From Streptomyces armeniacus (GTDB lineage: Bacteria > Actinomycetota > Actinomycetes > Streptomycetales > Streptomycetaceae), in contig NZ_CP031320.1 of the NCBI RefSeq assembly GCF_003355155.1, forward strand, positions 1,846,369-1,910,368: a stretch of DNA of 64,000 nucleotides. Reading direction: 5' to 3'. The notes beneath the pieces were generated by a model. It made no database searches. It saw nothing but the letters and a program-made list of their open reading frames with translations, and was not told where the DNA came from. Below, in pieces: positions 27,172 through 36,600 of the stretch. Made by a program: the position numbers and the translations under genes. Position 1 is the first letter of the stretch; every line of letters starts with the position of its first letter.

Positions 27172-27999
27172 GTGCCCGTACCGACGAGGGACGCCGACCG
27201 GAGCGAGCGCCGCGGCGACCGCCCCGGCGGCCCGGCCGCGGACTCCGGAGACGCCGCGGGCGGCGGCCCGCGGCGCGGCCGGCGTACGGGGCTGCGGCTC
27301 CGGCGGCGCGCCGTGGTGCTGCTCCTCGTGCTCGCGCTGCTCCTCGGCTCATTCGGCGTCTGGGCGCTGTACGGGTCTTCCTGGCTGCGTATTGAGCACG
27401 TATCGGTCAGCGGAGCAGGCGTCCTGACGGAGAAACAGATCCGGGACGCGGCCGCCATTCCGCTCGGGTCCCCGCTCGTCTCGCTCGACAAGTCGGCGGC
27501 GGAACGGCGGCTGCGGGACCGGCTGCCGCGTATCCGCACGGCCGAGGTCGTCCGCGCCTGGCCGCACGGAGTGGGTCTGAAAGTGACCGAGCGAAAGCCG
27601 GAACTCGTTCAGGAAAAGGCCGGAAAATACGTCGAAGTGGACGCCGAAGGCGTGCGTTTCGCCACAGTCGGCAAGCGTCCGAAGGGTGTTCCGCTTCTGG
27701 TCGTGGAGAGCGGCCGGCCGGCGGCCGCGCGGCACTTCACGGCGGAGCGGCTGCGGCGCGCGGCGGTACGGGCCGCGACCGCGGCACCGGCGGCCGTGGC
27801 GGAGGACATCCGGAGCGTCCACGTCCGCTCGTACGACTCCCTCACTCTGGAGTTGACCGGCGGGCGTACGGTGCTCTGGGGGAGCGGCGAGCGCGGCGCG
27901 GCGAAGGCGAAGGCACTGAAGGCGCTGATGAAAGCCGCGAAGGACGCCCGGCACTTCGACGTGAGTGTCCCCAGCGCCCCCTCCACGATGCCGAGTTGA
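27172..27999 (+). CDS. ftsQ: Cell division protein FtsQ (DivIB)
   Basis: A 275-residue bitopic protein. A 46-residue basic cytoplasmic tail, one membrane helix (about 47-67) and a POTRA domain beginning WLRIEHVSVSGAGVLTEKQIRDAA fit FtsQ. It anchors the FtsQLB complex of the divisome. The GTG at 27172 has AAGGCAGGGAG directly in front; the spacing is short. The third-position GC falls near the 3' end and the following 240 bases are AT-richer, marking the ftsZ control region. Confidence 0.93.
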   Translation: MPVPTRDADRSERRGDRPGGPAADSGDAAGGGPRRGRRTGLRLRRRAVVLLLVLALLLGSFGVWALYGSSWLRIEHVSVSGAGVLTEKQIRDAAAIPLGSPLVSLDKSAAERRLRDRLPRIRTAEVVRAWPHGVGLKVTERKPELVQEKAGKYVEVDAEGVRFATVGKRPKGVPLLVVESGRPAAARHFTAERLRRAAVRAATAAPAAVAEDIRSVHVRSYDSLTLELTGGRTVLWGSGERGAAKAKALKALMKAAKDARHFDVSVPSAPSTMPS

Positions 28000-28239
28000 C
28001 GTACATCCACGCAGGCCAGCACCCTGGATAAGCACTGCTTGGCCTGATCACATAGGGTGAAAAGAAAAACGGGAGGTTCGGCGTGTTCGTTGAACACCCA
28101 GCACTTGTCGACTTAGTGTCCGTTGCGAAGACTCCAAGAACTACAGGCACTGGTAACCCTAAACTTCACGGTTAGGGTTCGGGTCGGCGTACGAACCGCC
28201 CCAGCAGGGATACGTAACTCGAGGCGAGAGGCCTTCGAC
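28000..28239 (+). promoter_or_regulatory. ftsZ regulatory region
   Basis: A 240-base AT-richer gap before ftsZ. In S. coelicolor ftsZ is driven from several promoters in this interval, one of them sporulation-specific. Visible elements: TTGACG overlapping the ftsQ stop (27996-28001), TAGGGTGAAAAGAAAAACGG (from about 28052), the palindrome GTGTTC-GTT-GAACAC (28083-28097), GTGTC (28116-28120; complement GACAC, the WhiA core), and the inverted repeat AACCCTAA (28155-28162)/TTAGGGTT (28172-28179). Exact promoter hexamers cannot be assigned by eye. Confidence 0.7.
28083..28175 (+). other. Possible 30-codon upstream ORF with a TTA codon
   Basis: A GTG at 28083 lies six bases after GGGAGG and opens 30 codons ending with TAG inside the AACCCTAA/TTAGGGTT inverted repeat. 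Codon 11 is TTA, read by the bldA tRNA in Streptomyces. Codon choice is otherwise unlike neighbouring genes (GTT, GAA, CCA, CTT, AGA, ACA), which argues for noncoding DNA or a leader peptide rather than an ordinary protein. Recorded as an unproven element. Confidence 0.25.
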
Positions 28240-29472
28240 GTGGCAGCACCGCAGAACTACCTCGCAGTCATCAAGGTCGTCGGTATCGGCGGCGGTGGCG
28301 TGAATGCCATCAACAGGATGATCGAGGTCGGTCTCAAGGGCGTCGAGTTCATCGCGATCAACACCGATGCGCAGGCCCTGTTGATGAGCGACGCCGACGT
28401 CAAGCTCGACGTCGGCCGCGAACTGACCCGCGGTCTCGGCGCGGGGGCCAACCCCGACGTCGGCCGCAAGGCGGCCGAGGACCACCGGGAGGAGATCGAG
28501 GAGGTCCTCAAGGGGGCCGACATGGTCTTCGTCACGGCAGGGGAGGGCGGCGGCACCGGCACCGGCGGCGCGCCCGTCGTGGCCAATATCGCGCGTTCGC
28601 TCGGCGCCCTGACGATCGGCGTCGTCACCCGCCCGTTCACCTTCGAGGGCCGCCGCCGCGCGAACCAGGCGGAGGACGGCATCGCGGGGCTGCGCGACGA
28701 GGTCGACACCCTGATCGTCATCCCCAACGACCGGCTGCTGTCCATCTCGGACCGTCAGGTGAGCGTGCTCGACGCGTTCAAGTCCGCGGACCAGGTGCTG
28801 CTGTCCGGTGTGCAGGGCATCACCGATCTCATCACCACCCCCGGTCTGATCAACCTCGACTTCGCGGACGTCAAGTCCGTGATGTCCGAGGCGGGCTCCG
28901 CGCTGATGGGCATCGGCTCCGCGCGCGGCGACGACCGCGCGGTGGCCGCCGCCGAGATGGCGATCTCCTCGCCACTGCTCGAGGCGTCCATCGACGGCGC
29001 CAGAGGCGTCCTGCTCTCCATCTCGGGCGGTTCGGACCTCGGTCTCTTCGAGATCAACGAGGCCGCCCAGCTGGTGAGCGAGGCCGCACACCCCGAGGCC
29101 AACATCATCTTCGGCGCCGTCATCGACGACGCGCTCGGCGACGAGGTGCGGGTCACCGTCATCGCCGCGGGCTTCGACGGCGGCCAGCCGCCGTCCAAGA
29201 ACCGGGACAAGGTCCTCGGCGCGTACGGCGGCAAGGAGGAGACCTCCTCGGCGGCCCCCCGGCAGGCCCCGGACACCGACACGGACCGCGACCGGCCCAC
29301 GCTCGGCGTCCTCAGCCCGCGGGAGGACGAGGCGACCGCGCCGGTCGCCGAGCCCGCTCCGCCCGCCGGTGAGACCGTCGCCCCGCCGCCGGCGCCGACG
29401 CAGATCCCGCCGGCCCGTCCGTACCAGGACAGCCAGGCGGAGGAGCTGGACGTGCCGGACTTCCTCAAGTGA
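28240..29472 (+). CDS. ftsZ: Cell division GTPase FtsZ
   Basis: A 410-residue tubulin homologue. The nucleotide loop GGGTGTG is at about 103-109, with [17 protein letters not shown] near the N-terminus and the T7 loop [11 protein letters not shown]. The tail after residue 320 is a Pro/Glu/Ala linker ending in the short conserved peptide ELDVPDFLK that binds SepF and other partners. It forms Z ladders during sporulation and cross-walls in hyphae. The start is GTG 28240 behind GAGAGG; the AT-richer upstream region supports separate regulation from ftsQ. Confidence 0.98.
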   Translation: MAAPQNYLAVIKVVGIGGGGVNAINRMIEVGLKGVEFIAINTDAQALLMSDADVKLDVGRELTRGLGAGANPDVGRKAAEDHREEIEEVLKGADMVFVTAGEGGGTGTGGAPVVANIARSLGALTIGVVTRPFTFEGRRRANQAEDGIAGLRDEVDTLIVIPNDRLLSISDRQVSVLDAFKSADQVLLSGVQGITDLITTPGLINLDFADVKSVMSEAGSALMGIGSARGDDRAVAAAEMAISSPLLEASIDGARGVLLSISGGSDLGLFEINEAAQLVSEAAHPEANIIFGAVIDDALGDEVRVTVIAAGFDGGQPPSKNRDKVLGAYGGKEETSSAAPRQAPDTDTDRDRPTLGVLSPREDEATAPVAEPAPPAGETVAPPPAPTQIPPARPYQDSQAEELDVPDFLK

Positions 29473-29570
29473 GCGGGACCGCGGGCCGGTGCGGCTCTCC
29501 GGAGTCGCCCGGCGTTGCCCGGGTTACGGGCCTCGGCACGGACCCGGCTACGGACCCCGGTACGGCCCAA

Positions 29571-29586
29571 GTGCGGGAAACCGCAC
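29571..29586 (+). promoter_or_regulatory. GAAA-tetraloop hairpin at the pgeF start
   Basis: GTGCGG-GAAA-CCGCAC is a perfect 6-bp stem closed by a GNRA tetraloop, one base before the pgeF GTG. The only purine-rich ribosome-binding sequence (GCGGGAAA) is inside it, so folding should limit initiation. Confidence 0.55.
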
Positions 29587-29587
29587 G

Positions 29588-30337
29588 GTGATAGGCCGGT
29601 ACGACATCGCGAGCGGCGCCCACTTCGCCTCCACCGACCGGTGGGGCGGGGTGAGCGCCGCTCCTCATGCGTCCCTCAACCTCGGCGGCGCGGTGGGTGA
29701 CGACCCCGAGGCCGTACGGGAGAACCGGCGGCTCGCCGCCGAGTGGCTCGGACTCGACCCGGAGTGGGTCGTCTGGATGAACCAGGTGCACGGGACGGAC
29801 GTCGCCGTCGTCGGCGAACCGGCCGCCCTCGGCGGCGATCCGGTCGACGGCGTGATCACCGCGCGGCGCGGTCTCGCCCTCGCGGTGCTCACGGCCGACT
29901 GCACACCCGTGCTGCTGGCCGACCCCGTCGCCGGGGTCGCGGGCGCGGCGCACGCGGGGCGGCCCGGACTGGCGGCCGGCGTCGTGGGCGCGACAGTCGA
30001 GGCGATGACCGGGCTCGGCGCCGACCCCGCACGGATCAGGGCGCGTACGGGCCCCTCGGTGTGCGGCAGTTGCTACGAAGTGCCCGCGGACATGCGGGAC
30101 GAGGTCGCGGCGGTCGTGCCCGAGGCGTACGCCACGACGAGTTGGGGCACTCCGGCGCTCGACGTGCCCGCGGGCGTACGGGCGCAGCTCGCGGCCCTGG
30201 GCGTGGAAACCGTGGAGCAGTCCGGCGTCTGCACGCTGGAGTCGGCGGACCACTTCTCGTACCGCAGGGAGAAGACCACCGGGCGCCTCGCGAGTTACGT
30301 CTGGCTGGATCCGGCCGGTACGGGGTTCGACCGGTGA
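29588..30337 (+). CDS. pgeF: PgeF/YfiH-family protein (YlmD), peptidoglycan editing or purine nucleosidase
   Basis: A 249-residue protein of the former multicopper polyphenol oxidase family. Metal and active-site motifs are visible: NQVHGTDV, LTADCTPVLL, HAGRPGLAAG and CGSCYEV. E. coli YfiH/PgeF removes wrong amino acids from peptidoglycan precursors, and family members also show purine nucleoside phosphorylase/adenosine deaminase activity. It follows ftsZ by 115 bases. The start GTG 29588 was chosen from the family N-terminus (GRYDIASGAHFASTDRWGG style); the region before it has Gly/Tyr/Arg codons without bias. Confidence 0.88.
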   Translation: MIGRYDIASGAHFASTDRWGGVSAAPHASLNLGGAVGDDPEAVRENRRLAAEWLGLDPEWVVWMNQVHGTDVAVVGEPAALGGDPVDGVITARRGLALAVLTADCTPVLLADPVAGVAGAAHAGRPGLAAGVVGATVEAMTGLGADPARIRARTGPSVCGSCYEVPADMRDEVAAVVPEAYATTSWGTPALDVPAGVRAQLAALGVETVEQSGVCTLESADHFSYRREKTTGRLASYVWLDPAGTGFDR

Positions 30338-30381
30338 GGGAGGCGAGCGATGAGCACGAGGAACGAGTACGGGGACAGCAC

Positions 30382-31101
30382 GTGAGTGACCGCAAGGCCG
30401 AGCTGGCCGCCAACCTCGCCCGGGTGGAGGAGCGCATCGCCGGCGCGTGTGGCACGGCGGGGCGCGCACGCGAGGACGTCACACTCGTCGTCGTCACGAA
30501 GACCTTCCCGGCGAGCGACGTACGGCTGCTGGCGGAACTCGGAATCCGCGACGTGGCGGAGAACCGGGACCAGGACGCTGCGCCGAAGGCCGCTGCCTGC
30601 ACGGATCTTTCACTGAATTGGCACTTTGTGGGCCAGTTGCAGACCAACAAGGTGCGTTCCGTGACCTCTTATGCGGATTTCGTGCACTCGGTGGACCGGC
30701 CTCGGCTCGTGAACGCGCTTTCCGAGGCGGCGGTGCGCGCTGGACGGGAGACGGGGGTGCTGATCCAGGTGGGGCTTGACGGGGCGTCAGAAACGTCCAC
30801 CCCACGGGGTGGTGCGCCGCCCGCGGGGGTGCCGGAGCTGGCCGAACTAGTGGCCGGAGCCCAAGGCCTGCGGCTGGCGGGGGTGATGACGGTCGCGCCG
30901 CTCTCCGGCCCGTACGAGGGACGGCCCGGCGAGGCGTTCGAGCGGCTGTGGGAAATCTCAACCCGCCTGCGGGCGGAGCATCCTGCTGCGAACATGGTCT
31001 CGGCAGGTATGAGCGCGGATCTCGAAGAGGCGGTGACGGCCGGTGCGACACATGTGCGCGTCGGCAGCGCGGTACTCGGAGTCCGACCCCGGCTCGGGTA
31101 A
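30382..31101 (+). CDS. yggS: YggS-family PLP-binding protein (PLPBP)
   Basis: A 239-residue TIM-barrel protein. The PLP lysine is K40 in LVVVTKTFP; other conserved parts are ENRDQDAAPKA, WHFVGQLQTNK and MVSAGMSADLEEAV with GSAVLG. It buffers pyridoxal phosphate and affects amino-acid balance; it has no known enzymatic turnover. An insert of about 15 residues (ETSTPRGGAPPAGVPE) is present after the IQVGLDG strand. The start is GTG 30382 behind GGGGA, 44 bases after pgeF. Confidence 0.92.
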   Translation: MSDRKAELAANLARVEERIAGACGTAGRAREDVTLVVVTKTFPASDVRLLAELGIRDVAENRDQDAAPKAAACTDLSLNWHFVGQLQTNKVRSVTSYADFVHSVDRPRLVNALSEAAVRAGRETGVLIQVGLDGASETSTPRGGAPPAGVPELAELVAGAQGLRLAGVMTVAPLSGPYEGRPGEAFERLWEISTRLRAEHPAANMVSAGMSADLEEAVTAGATHVRVGSAVLGVRPRLG

Positions 31102-31264
31102 CGTCGCCAAGCAAGTCGGACCACAGTAGAAAATATGGTCATTTCCGCTGAAACAGTCAGAACCGACAGGCGGACAGGCCACGTGGATCCATGGCCACCG
31201 GTGACGGAGCCTGGGGCCTCCCGCCGGAGGCAGGGGGCCCACCACAGAGCGGAGGACGCAGAGA
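31102..31264 (+). promoter_or_regulatory. sepF promoter region
   Basis: A 163-base gap containing the AT-rich stretch TAGAAAATAT (31127-31136), the most likely -10 area, and GGAGG (31251) as the sepF ribosome-binding site. No -35 fit is clear. Its presence suggests sepF, yggT and divIVA can be transcribed apart from ftsZ. Confidence 0.45.
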
Positions 31265-31903
31265 ATGGCCGGCGCTATGCGCAAGATGGCGGTCTACCTC
31301 GGCCTCGTGGAGGACGATGGGTACGACGGCCCGGGGTTCGACCCCGACGACGAGTTCGAGCCCGAGCCGGAGCCCGAACGGGAGCGTCGGCGGCACCATC
31401 AGCCGCAGTCGCACCACTCGTTGCAGAAGAGCGAACCCGAGGAGTCGGTACGGGTGATGCACCCCCCGGCGCAGCGGGAGCGCGAGGCCTCGCCGCCCCC
31501 GGCGGCGGTGCCAGAAAGCGGACGAGCGGGGAGGATTGCCCCCGTGTCATCCATCACACCTGAACGCCAGAATCTGGAGAAGAGTGCCCCGGTGATCATG
31601 CCCAAGGTCGTGTCCGAACGGGAGCCGTACCGGATCACCACACTGCACCCCCGGACCTACAACGAGGCCCGTACCATCGGGGAACACTTCCGCGAAGGCA
31701 CCCCGGTGATCATGAACTTGACCGAGATGGACGACACGGACGCGAAGCGACTTGTGGACTTTGCGGCCGGTCTGGTGTTCGGTCTGCACGGAAGTATTGA
31801 ACGCGTGACACAGAAGGTCTTCCTGCTGTCTCCTGCTAACGTCGATGTCACGGCGGAGGACAAGGCCCGCATCGCAGAGGGCGGGTTCTTCAACCAGAGC
31901 TGA
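31265..31903 (+). CDS. sepF: Cell division protein SepF
   Basis: A 212-residue protein. The N-terminal [18 protein letters not shown] is the amphipathic membrane-binding helix; residues about 25-110 are an acidic, His/Gln-rich linker; the C-terminal 90 residues ([20 protein letters not shown] onward, ending GFFNQS) are the SepF fold that binds the FtsZ tail. In actinobacteria, which lack FtsA and ZipA, SepF tethers FtsZ to the membrane. The start ATG 31265 follows GGAGG. Confidence 0.97.
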   Translation: MAGAMRKMAVYLGLVEDDGYDGPGFDPDDEFEPEPEPERERRRHHQPQSHHSLQKSEPEESVRVMHPPAQREREASPPPAAVPESGRAGRIAPVSSITPERQNLEKSAPVIMPKVVSEREPYRITTLHPRTYNEARTIGEHFREGTPVIMNLTEMDDTDAKRLVDFAAGLVFGLHGSIERVTQKVFLLSPANVDVTAEDKARIAEGGFFNQS

Positions 31904-31964
31904 GACGCAGGGTCATGGAAGCGGGCCGTGAGGCCACACGAGAGTCAGGGGAGAGGCAACGCAG

Positions 31965-32249
31965 ATGGAGACCGCACTGCAGGTGATCCAGATCGCGTTG
32001 TACTGCTTTTTCCTCGTGTTGATCTTCCGGCTGGTGATGGACTACGTCTTCCAGTTCGCCCGCTCATGGCAACCTGGCAAGGCGATGGTGGTCGTTCTGG
32101 AGGCCACCTACACTGTCACCGATCCGCCACTCAAGCTCCTGCGGCGGTTCATCCCGCCGCTACGCTTCGGGGGCGTGGCGCTCGACCTGTCCTTCTTCGT
32201 GCTCATGATCATCGTCTGGATCCTGATCAGCGTCGTGGCCAGGCTGTGA
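31965..32249 (+). CDS. ylmG: YggT-family (YlmG) membrane protein
   Basis: A 94-residue protein with two membrane helices (about 5-25 and 70-92) joined by a loop with VTDPPLKLLRRFIPP, the YggT signature. It is a constant neighbour of sepF and divIVA in Gram-positives. Its role is unclear; links to osmotic stress and division exist. ATG 31965 follows GGGGAGAGG. Confidence 0.93.
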   Translation: METALQVIQIALYCFFLVLIFRLVMDYVFQFARSWQPGKAMVVVLEATYTVTDPPLKLLRRFIPPLRFGGVALDLSFFVLMIIVWILISVVARL

Positions 32250-32301
32250 ACGAGCGAAACGGTCTTGCCGATATGCCGACGACTTACGTTGAGGTGAAGA
32301 G

Positions 32302-33516
32302 ATGCCACTGACCCCCGAGGACGTGCGGAACAAGCAGTTCACGACCGTCCGTCTCCGTGAAGGCTATGACGAGGATGAGGTCGACGCCTTCCTTGACGAG
32401 GTCGAAGGCGAACTGACGCGCCTGCTACGCGAGAACGAGGACCTGCGGGCCAAGTTGGCCGCGGCGACCCGTGCTGCTGCCCAGAACCAGCAGCAGGGCG
32501 GCGGCATGCGCAAACCCGAGCCCCAGGAACGTCCTGGCGGGCCACCCGTGCCCGCCGCCATATCCGGACCGCAGCCGGTGCCGCCTCAGCAGCAGCATCC
32601 GCAGCAGGGGATGGGCGGACCGCCCCAGCTGCCGGGCGGACAGCCTCAGCTGCCCGCCGGCCCCGGAGGTCCGCAGCAGGGCGGCCCGATGGGCGGCCCG
32701 CAGGGTCCCGGCGGCCCGGGCGGCCCCGGTGGTCCCGGTGGTCCGCAGACCGGCATGATGGGCGGCCCGCAGGGCCCCGGCGGCCCCGGTGTGCCGCAGC
32801 AGATGCAGCAGCAGGGCGGCGGCCAGAACAACGACAGCGCCGCACGCGTGCTGTCTCTTGCCCAGCAGACCGCTGACCAGGCGATCGCGGAGGCCCGTTC
32901 CGAGGCCAACAAGATCGTCGGCGAGGCCCGCAGCCGCGCCGAGGGCCTGGAGCGGGACGCCCGCGCCAAGGCCGACGCGCTGGAGCGGGACGCCCAGGAG
33001 AAGCACCGCGTGGCGATGGGCTCGCTCGAGTCCGCGCGCGCCACGCTGGAGCGCAAGGTCGAGGACCTGCGCGGCTTCGAGCGGGAGTACCGCACGAGGC
33101 TGAAGTCGTACCTGGAGAGCCAGCTGCGCCAGCTGGAGAACCAGGCCGACGACTCGCTGGCCCCGCCGCGCACCCCGGCGACCGCGTCGCTGCCCCCGTC
33201 CCCGTCGATGGCTTCGGCGGGCGCGCCCTCGGGCGGCGGAGGCGGCACCATGGGCGGTCACCAGTCGATGGGCGGCAACCAGTCCATGGGTGGCAACAAC
33301 CAGTCCATGGGCGGTCACGGCGGCCCGGGCGGCGGCCACGGCGGTCCCGGCGGGCACCCGCAGAACGGCGGCCAGACCTACGGTGGCGGCCAGCAGCAGA
33401 TGACGCCGGCCATGACGCAGCCGATGGCTCCGGTACGTCCGCAGGGCGGGCCGCAGCCGGTGCAGCAGGCGCCGTCACCGATGCGGGGCTTCCTGATCGA
33501 CGAGGACGACAACTGA
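32302..33516 (+). CDS. divIVA: Polar growth protein DivIVA (Wag31)
   Basis: A 404-residue coiled-coil protein that marks hyphal tips and recruits the polarisome. The N-terminus [20 protein letters not shown] is the membrane-targeting domain, followed by a short coil (about 25-55). Residues about 60-178 form a Pro/Gln/Gly-rich spacer, then a second long coil (about 178-280, [20 protein letters not shown] onward) and a Gly/Met/Gln/His tail with MGG(H/N)QSMGG repeats. The extended spacer is characteristic of Streptomyces DivIVA. The conserved C-terminal FLIDEDDN is present. Confidence 0.97.
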   Translation: MPLTPEDVRNKQFTTVRLREGYDEDEVDAFLDEVEGELTRLLRENEDLRAKLAAATRAAAQNQQQGGGMRKPEPQERPGGPPVPAAISGPQPVPPQQQHPQQGMGGPPQLPGGQPQLPAGPGGPQQGGPMGGPQGPGGPGGPGGPGGPQTGMMGGPQGPGGPGVPQQMQQQGGGQNNDSAARVLSLAQQTADQAIAEARSEANKIVGEARSRAEGLERDARAKADALERDAQEKHRVAMGSLESARATLERKVEDLRGFEREYRTRLKSYLESQLRQLENQADDSLAPPRTPATASLPPSPSMASAGAPSGGGGGTMGGHQSMGGNQSMGGNNQSMGGHGGPGGGHGGPGGHPQNGGQTYGGGQQQMTPAMTQPMAPVRPQGGPQPVQQAPSPMRGFLIDEDDN

Positions 33517-33557
33517 CCGTTCCGGTCGGCGTCTGACCGACGCGAGTCGCATACGGC

Positions 33558-33598
33558 AACGGGCCGGGTCCGAGAGCTTCTCTCGGACCCGGCCCGTT
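33558..33598. terminator. Bidirectional terminator between divIVA and ileS
   Basis: A 19-bp perfect stem (33558-33576 with 33580-33598; arm begins AACGGGCCGGGTCC) with loop CTT, followed by TTTC. It separates convergent genes and can serve both. Confidence 0.9.
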
Positions 33599-33635
33599 TC
33601 GTGTGCCGTACGGGCCGGATGCGGCCGGTGGCCCG

Positions 33636-36600
33636 CTACACCTTGCGGAGGCGGAAGGTCAGGCCCAGGGACTCGTCCGCGAACGGCTCCCCGTACGACT
33701 CGTCCGCGTCGCCCGCTGCGAAGTCCGCCGCCAGGACCTCCTCGGAGATGAGCCCCGTGTGGTCCGTGAGCGCCTGGGCGACCTCCGCGTCCGTGGCGGA
33801 CCAGCGCAGGGCGATACGGTCGGCCACGTCCAGCCCGGAGTTCTTCCGCGCCTCCTGGATCAGGCGGATCGCGTCCCGCGCGAGCCCGGCCCGGCGCAGC
33901 TCCGGCGTGATCTCCAGGTCGAGCGCCACCGTCGCGCCCGAGTCCGAGGCGACGGACCAGCCCTCGCGCGGGGTCTCGGTGATGATGACCTCTTCCGGTA
34001 CGAGCGCGATGCGCTCCCCGTCGACCTCGACCGCGGCGTCGCCCTCGCGCAGCGCCACCGAGAGCGCGGCGGCGTCCGCGTCGGCGATGGCTTTCGCGAC
34101 GGCCTGGGTGCCCTTGCCGAAACGGCGTCCCAGTGCGCGGAAGTTGGCCTTGGCGGTGGTGTCGACGAGGGAGCCGCCGACCTCCGAGAGGGAGGCCAGC
34201 TCGCTGACGTTCAGCTCCTCCGTGATCTGGCGGCGCAGATCGGGGGAGAGCGTCTCGAAACCGTGCGCTGCCACCAGCGCCCGCGACAGCGGCTGCCGCG
34301 TCTTCACACCGGACTCCGCGCGCGTCGCGCGGCCCAGCTCGACCAGGCGGCGTACGAGCAGCATGTCGCCCGAAAGCTCCGGGTCGACCGCGTCCAGGTC
34401 GGGCACCGGCCAGGACGCGAGGTGCACGGACTCCGGCGCGTCCGGGGTCACCGGGACCACCAGGTCCTGCCAGACCCGCTCGGAGATGAACGGGACGAGC
34501 GGCGCCATCAGCCGCGTGACCGTCTCGACGGTGTCGTGCAGGGTGCGCAGCGCGGCGGGGTCGCCCTGCCAGAAACGGCGGCGGGAGCGGCGTACGTACC
34601 AGTTCGACAGGTCGTCGATGAAGGTGGACAGCAGCTTGCCCGCGCGCTGCGTGTCGTAGTTCTCCATCGCGGCGGTCACCAGGTCGACCAGCGCGTGGAG
34701 TTCGCTCAGCAGCCAGCGGTCCAGCAGCGGGCGCTTGCCCGGCGCCGGGTCCGCCCCGGAGGGTGCCCAGCCGGACGTACGGGCGTAGAGCGCCTGGAAC
34801 GCGACCGTGTTCCAGTACGTCAACAGGGTCTTGCGGACGACCTCCTGGATCGTGCCGTGGCCCACCCGGCGTGCCGCCCACGGCGAGCCGCCGGCTGCCA
34901 TGAACCAGCGGACCGCGTCCGCGCCGTGCCGGTCCATCAGCGGGATGGGCTCCAGGATGTTGCCCAGGTGCTTGGACATCTTGCGGCCGTCCTCGGCGAG
35001 GATGTGGCCGAGGCAGACGACGTTCTCGTAGCTGGACTTGTCGAAGACGAGTGTGCCGATGGCCATCAGCGTGTAGAACCAGCCGCGGGTCTGGTCGATG
35101 GCCTCGCAGATGAACTGCGCGGGATAGCGCTTCTCGAACAGCTCCTTGTTGCGGTACGGGTATCCCCACTGGGCGAACGGCATCGAGCCCGAGTCGTACC
35201 AGGCGTCGATCACCTCGGGGACGCGCGTCGCCGTCTCCCCGCAGGTGGGGCAGGGGAAGGTGATCTCGTCGATGAACGGCCGGTGCGGGTCCAGGCCGGA
35301 CTGGTCGGCGCCGGTCAGCTCGCTCAGCTCGGCGAGCGAGCCGACGCACGTCAGATGGTCGTCGGCGCAGCGCCAGATGGGCAGCGGGGTGCCCCAGAAG
35401 CGGTTGCGGGACAGCGCCCAGTCGATGTTGTTGTCGAGCCAGTCGCCGTAGCGGCCGTGCTTGACGGAGTCCGGATACCAGTTGGTGCGCTCGTTCTCGC
35501 GCAGCAGGGCGTCCTTGACCTGGGTGGTGCGGATGTACCAGGACGGCTGCGCGTAGTAGAGGAGCGCGGTGTGGCAGCGCCAGCAGTGCGGATAGCTGTG
35601 CTCGTACGGCACGTGCCGGAACAGCAGGCCGCGCGCGTCCAGGTCGGCGACGAGCGACTCGTCGGCCTTCTTGAAGAACTGGCCGCCGACGAGCCCGAGG
35701 TCCGCCTCGAAGGTGCCGTCGGGCCGGACCGGATTGACCACCGGCAGGCCGTACGCGCGGCAGGTCCGCAGGTCGTCCTCGCCGAACGCGGGGGACTGGT
35801 GCACCAGCCCCGTGCCGTCCTCGGTCGTGACGTACTCGGCGTTGACCACGAAGTTCGCGTCTTCCAGCGTGACGAGGGAGAAGGGGCGCTCGTAGGCCCA
35901 GCGCTCCATCTCGGCGCCGGTGAACGACTGGCCGGTCGCCGTCCAGCCCTCGCCCAGCGCCTTCTCCAGCAGCGGCTCGGCGACGACGAGCCGCTCGCTG
36001 CCGTCGGTGGCGACCACGTACGTCACGTCGGGGTGGGTGGCGACCGCGGTGTTGGAGACGAGCGTCCACGGGGTCGTCGTCCAGACCAGCAGCGCGGCCT
36101 CGCCGGCGAGCGGGCCGGAGGTGAGCGGGAAGCGGACGTAGACGGACGGGTCGACCACCGTCTCGTAGCCCTGCGCCAGCTCGTGGTCGGACAGGCCGGT
36201 GCCGCAGCGGGGGCACCAGGGCGCGACGCGGTAGTCCTGGGCCAGCAGGCCCTTGGTGAAGATCTCCTTCAGCGACCACCAGACGGACTCGACGTACTCG
36301 GGGTCCATGGTGCGGTACGCGTCGTCCATGTCCACCCAGTAGCCCATACGGCTCGTGAGCTGGGCGAAGGCGTCCGTGTGCCGGGTGACCGACTCGCGGC
36401 AGCGGGCGTTGAACTCGGCGATGCCGAAGTCCTCGATGTCCTGCTTGCCGTTGAAGCCGAGCTCCTTCTCGACGGCCAGCTCGACCGGCAGCCCGTGGCA
36501 GTCCCAGCCGGCCTTCCGCGCCACGTGGTACCCCTGCATCGTGCGGAAGCGGGGGAAGACGTCCTTGAACACGCGCGCCTCGATGTGGTGGGCGCCGGGC

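Noticed and set aside
29369..29587. Longer N-terminus for PgeF
   Set aside because: The extra 73 residues overlap the end of ftsZ, are Arg-rich noise and lack family similarity.
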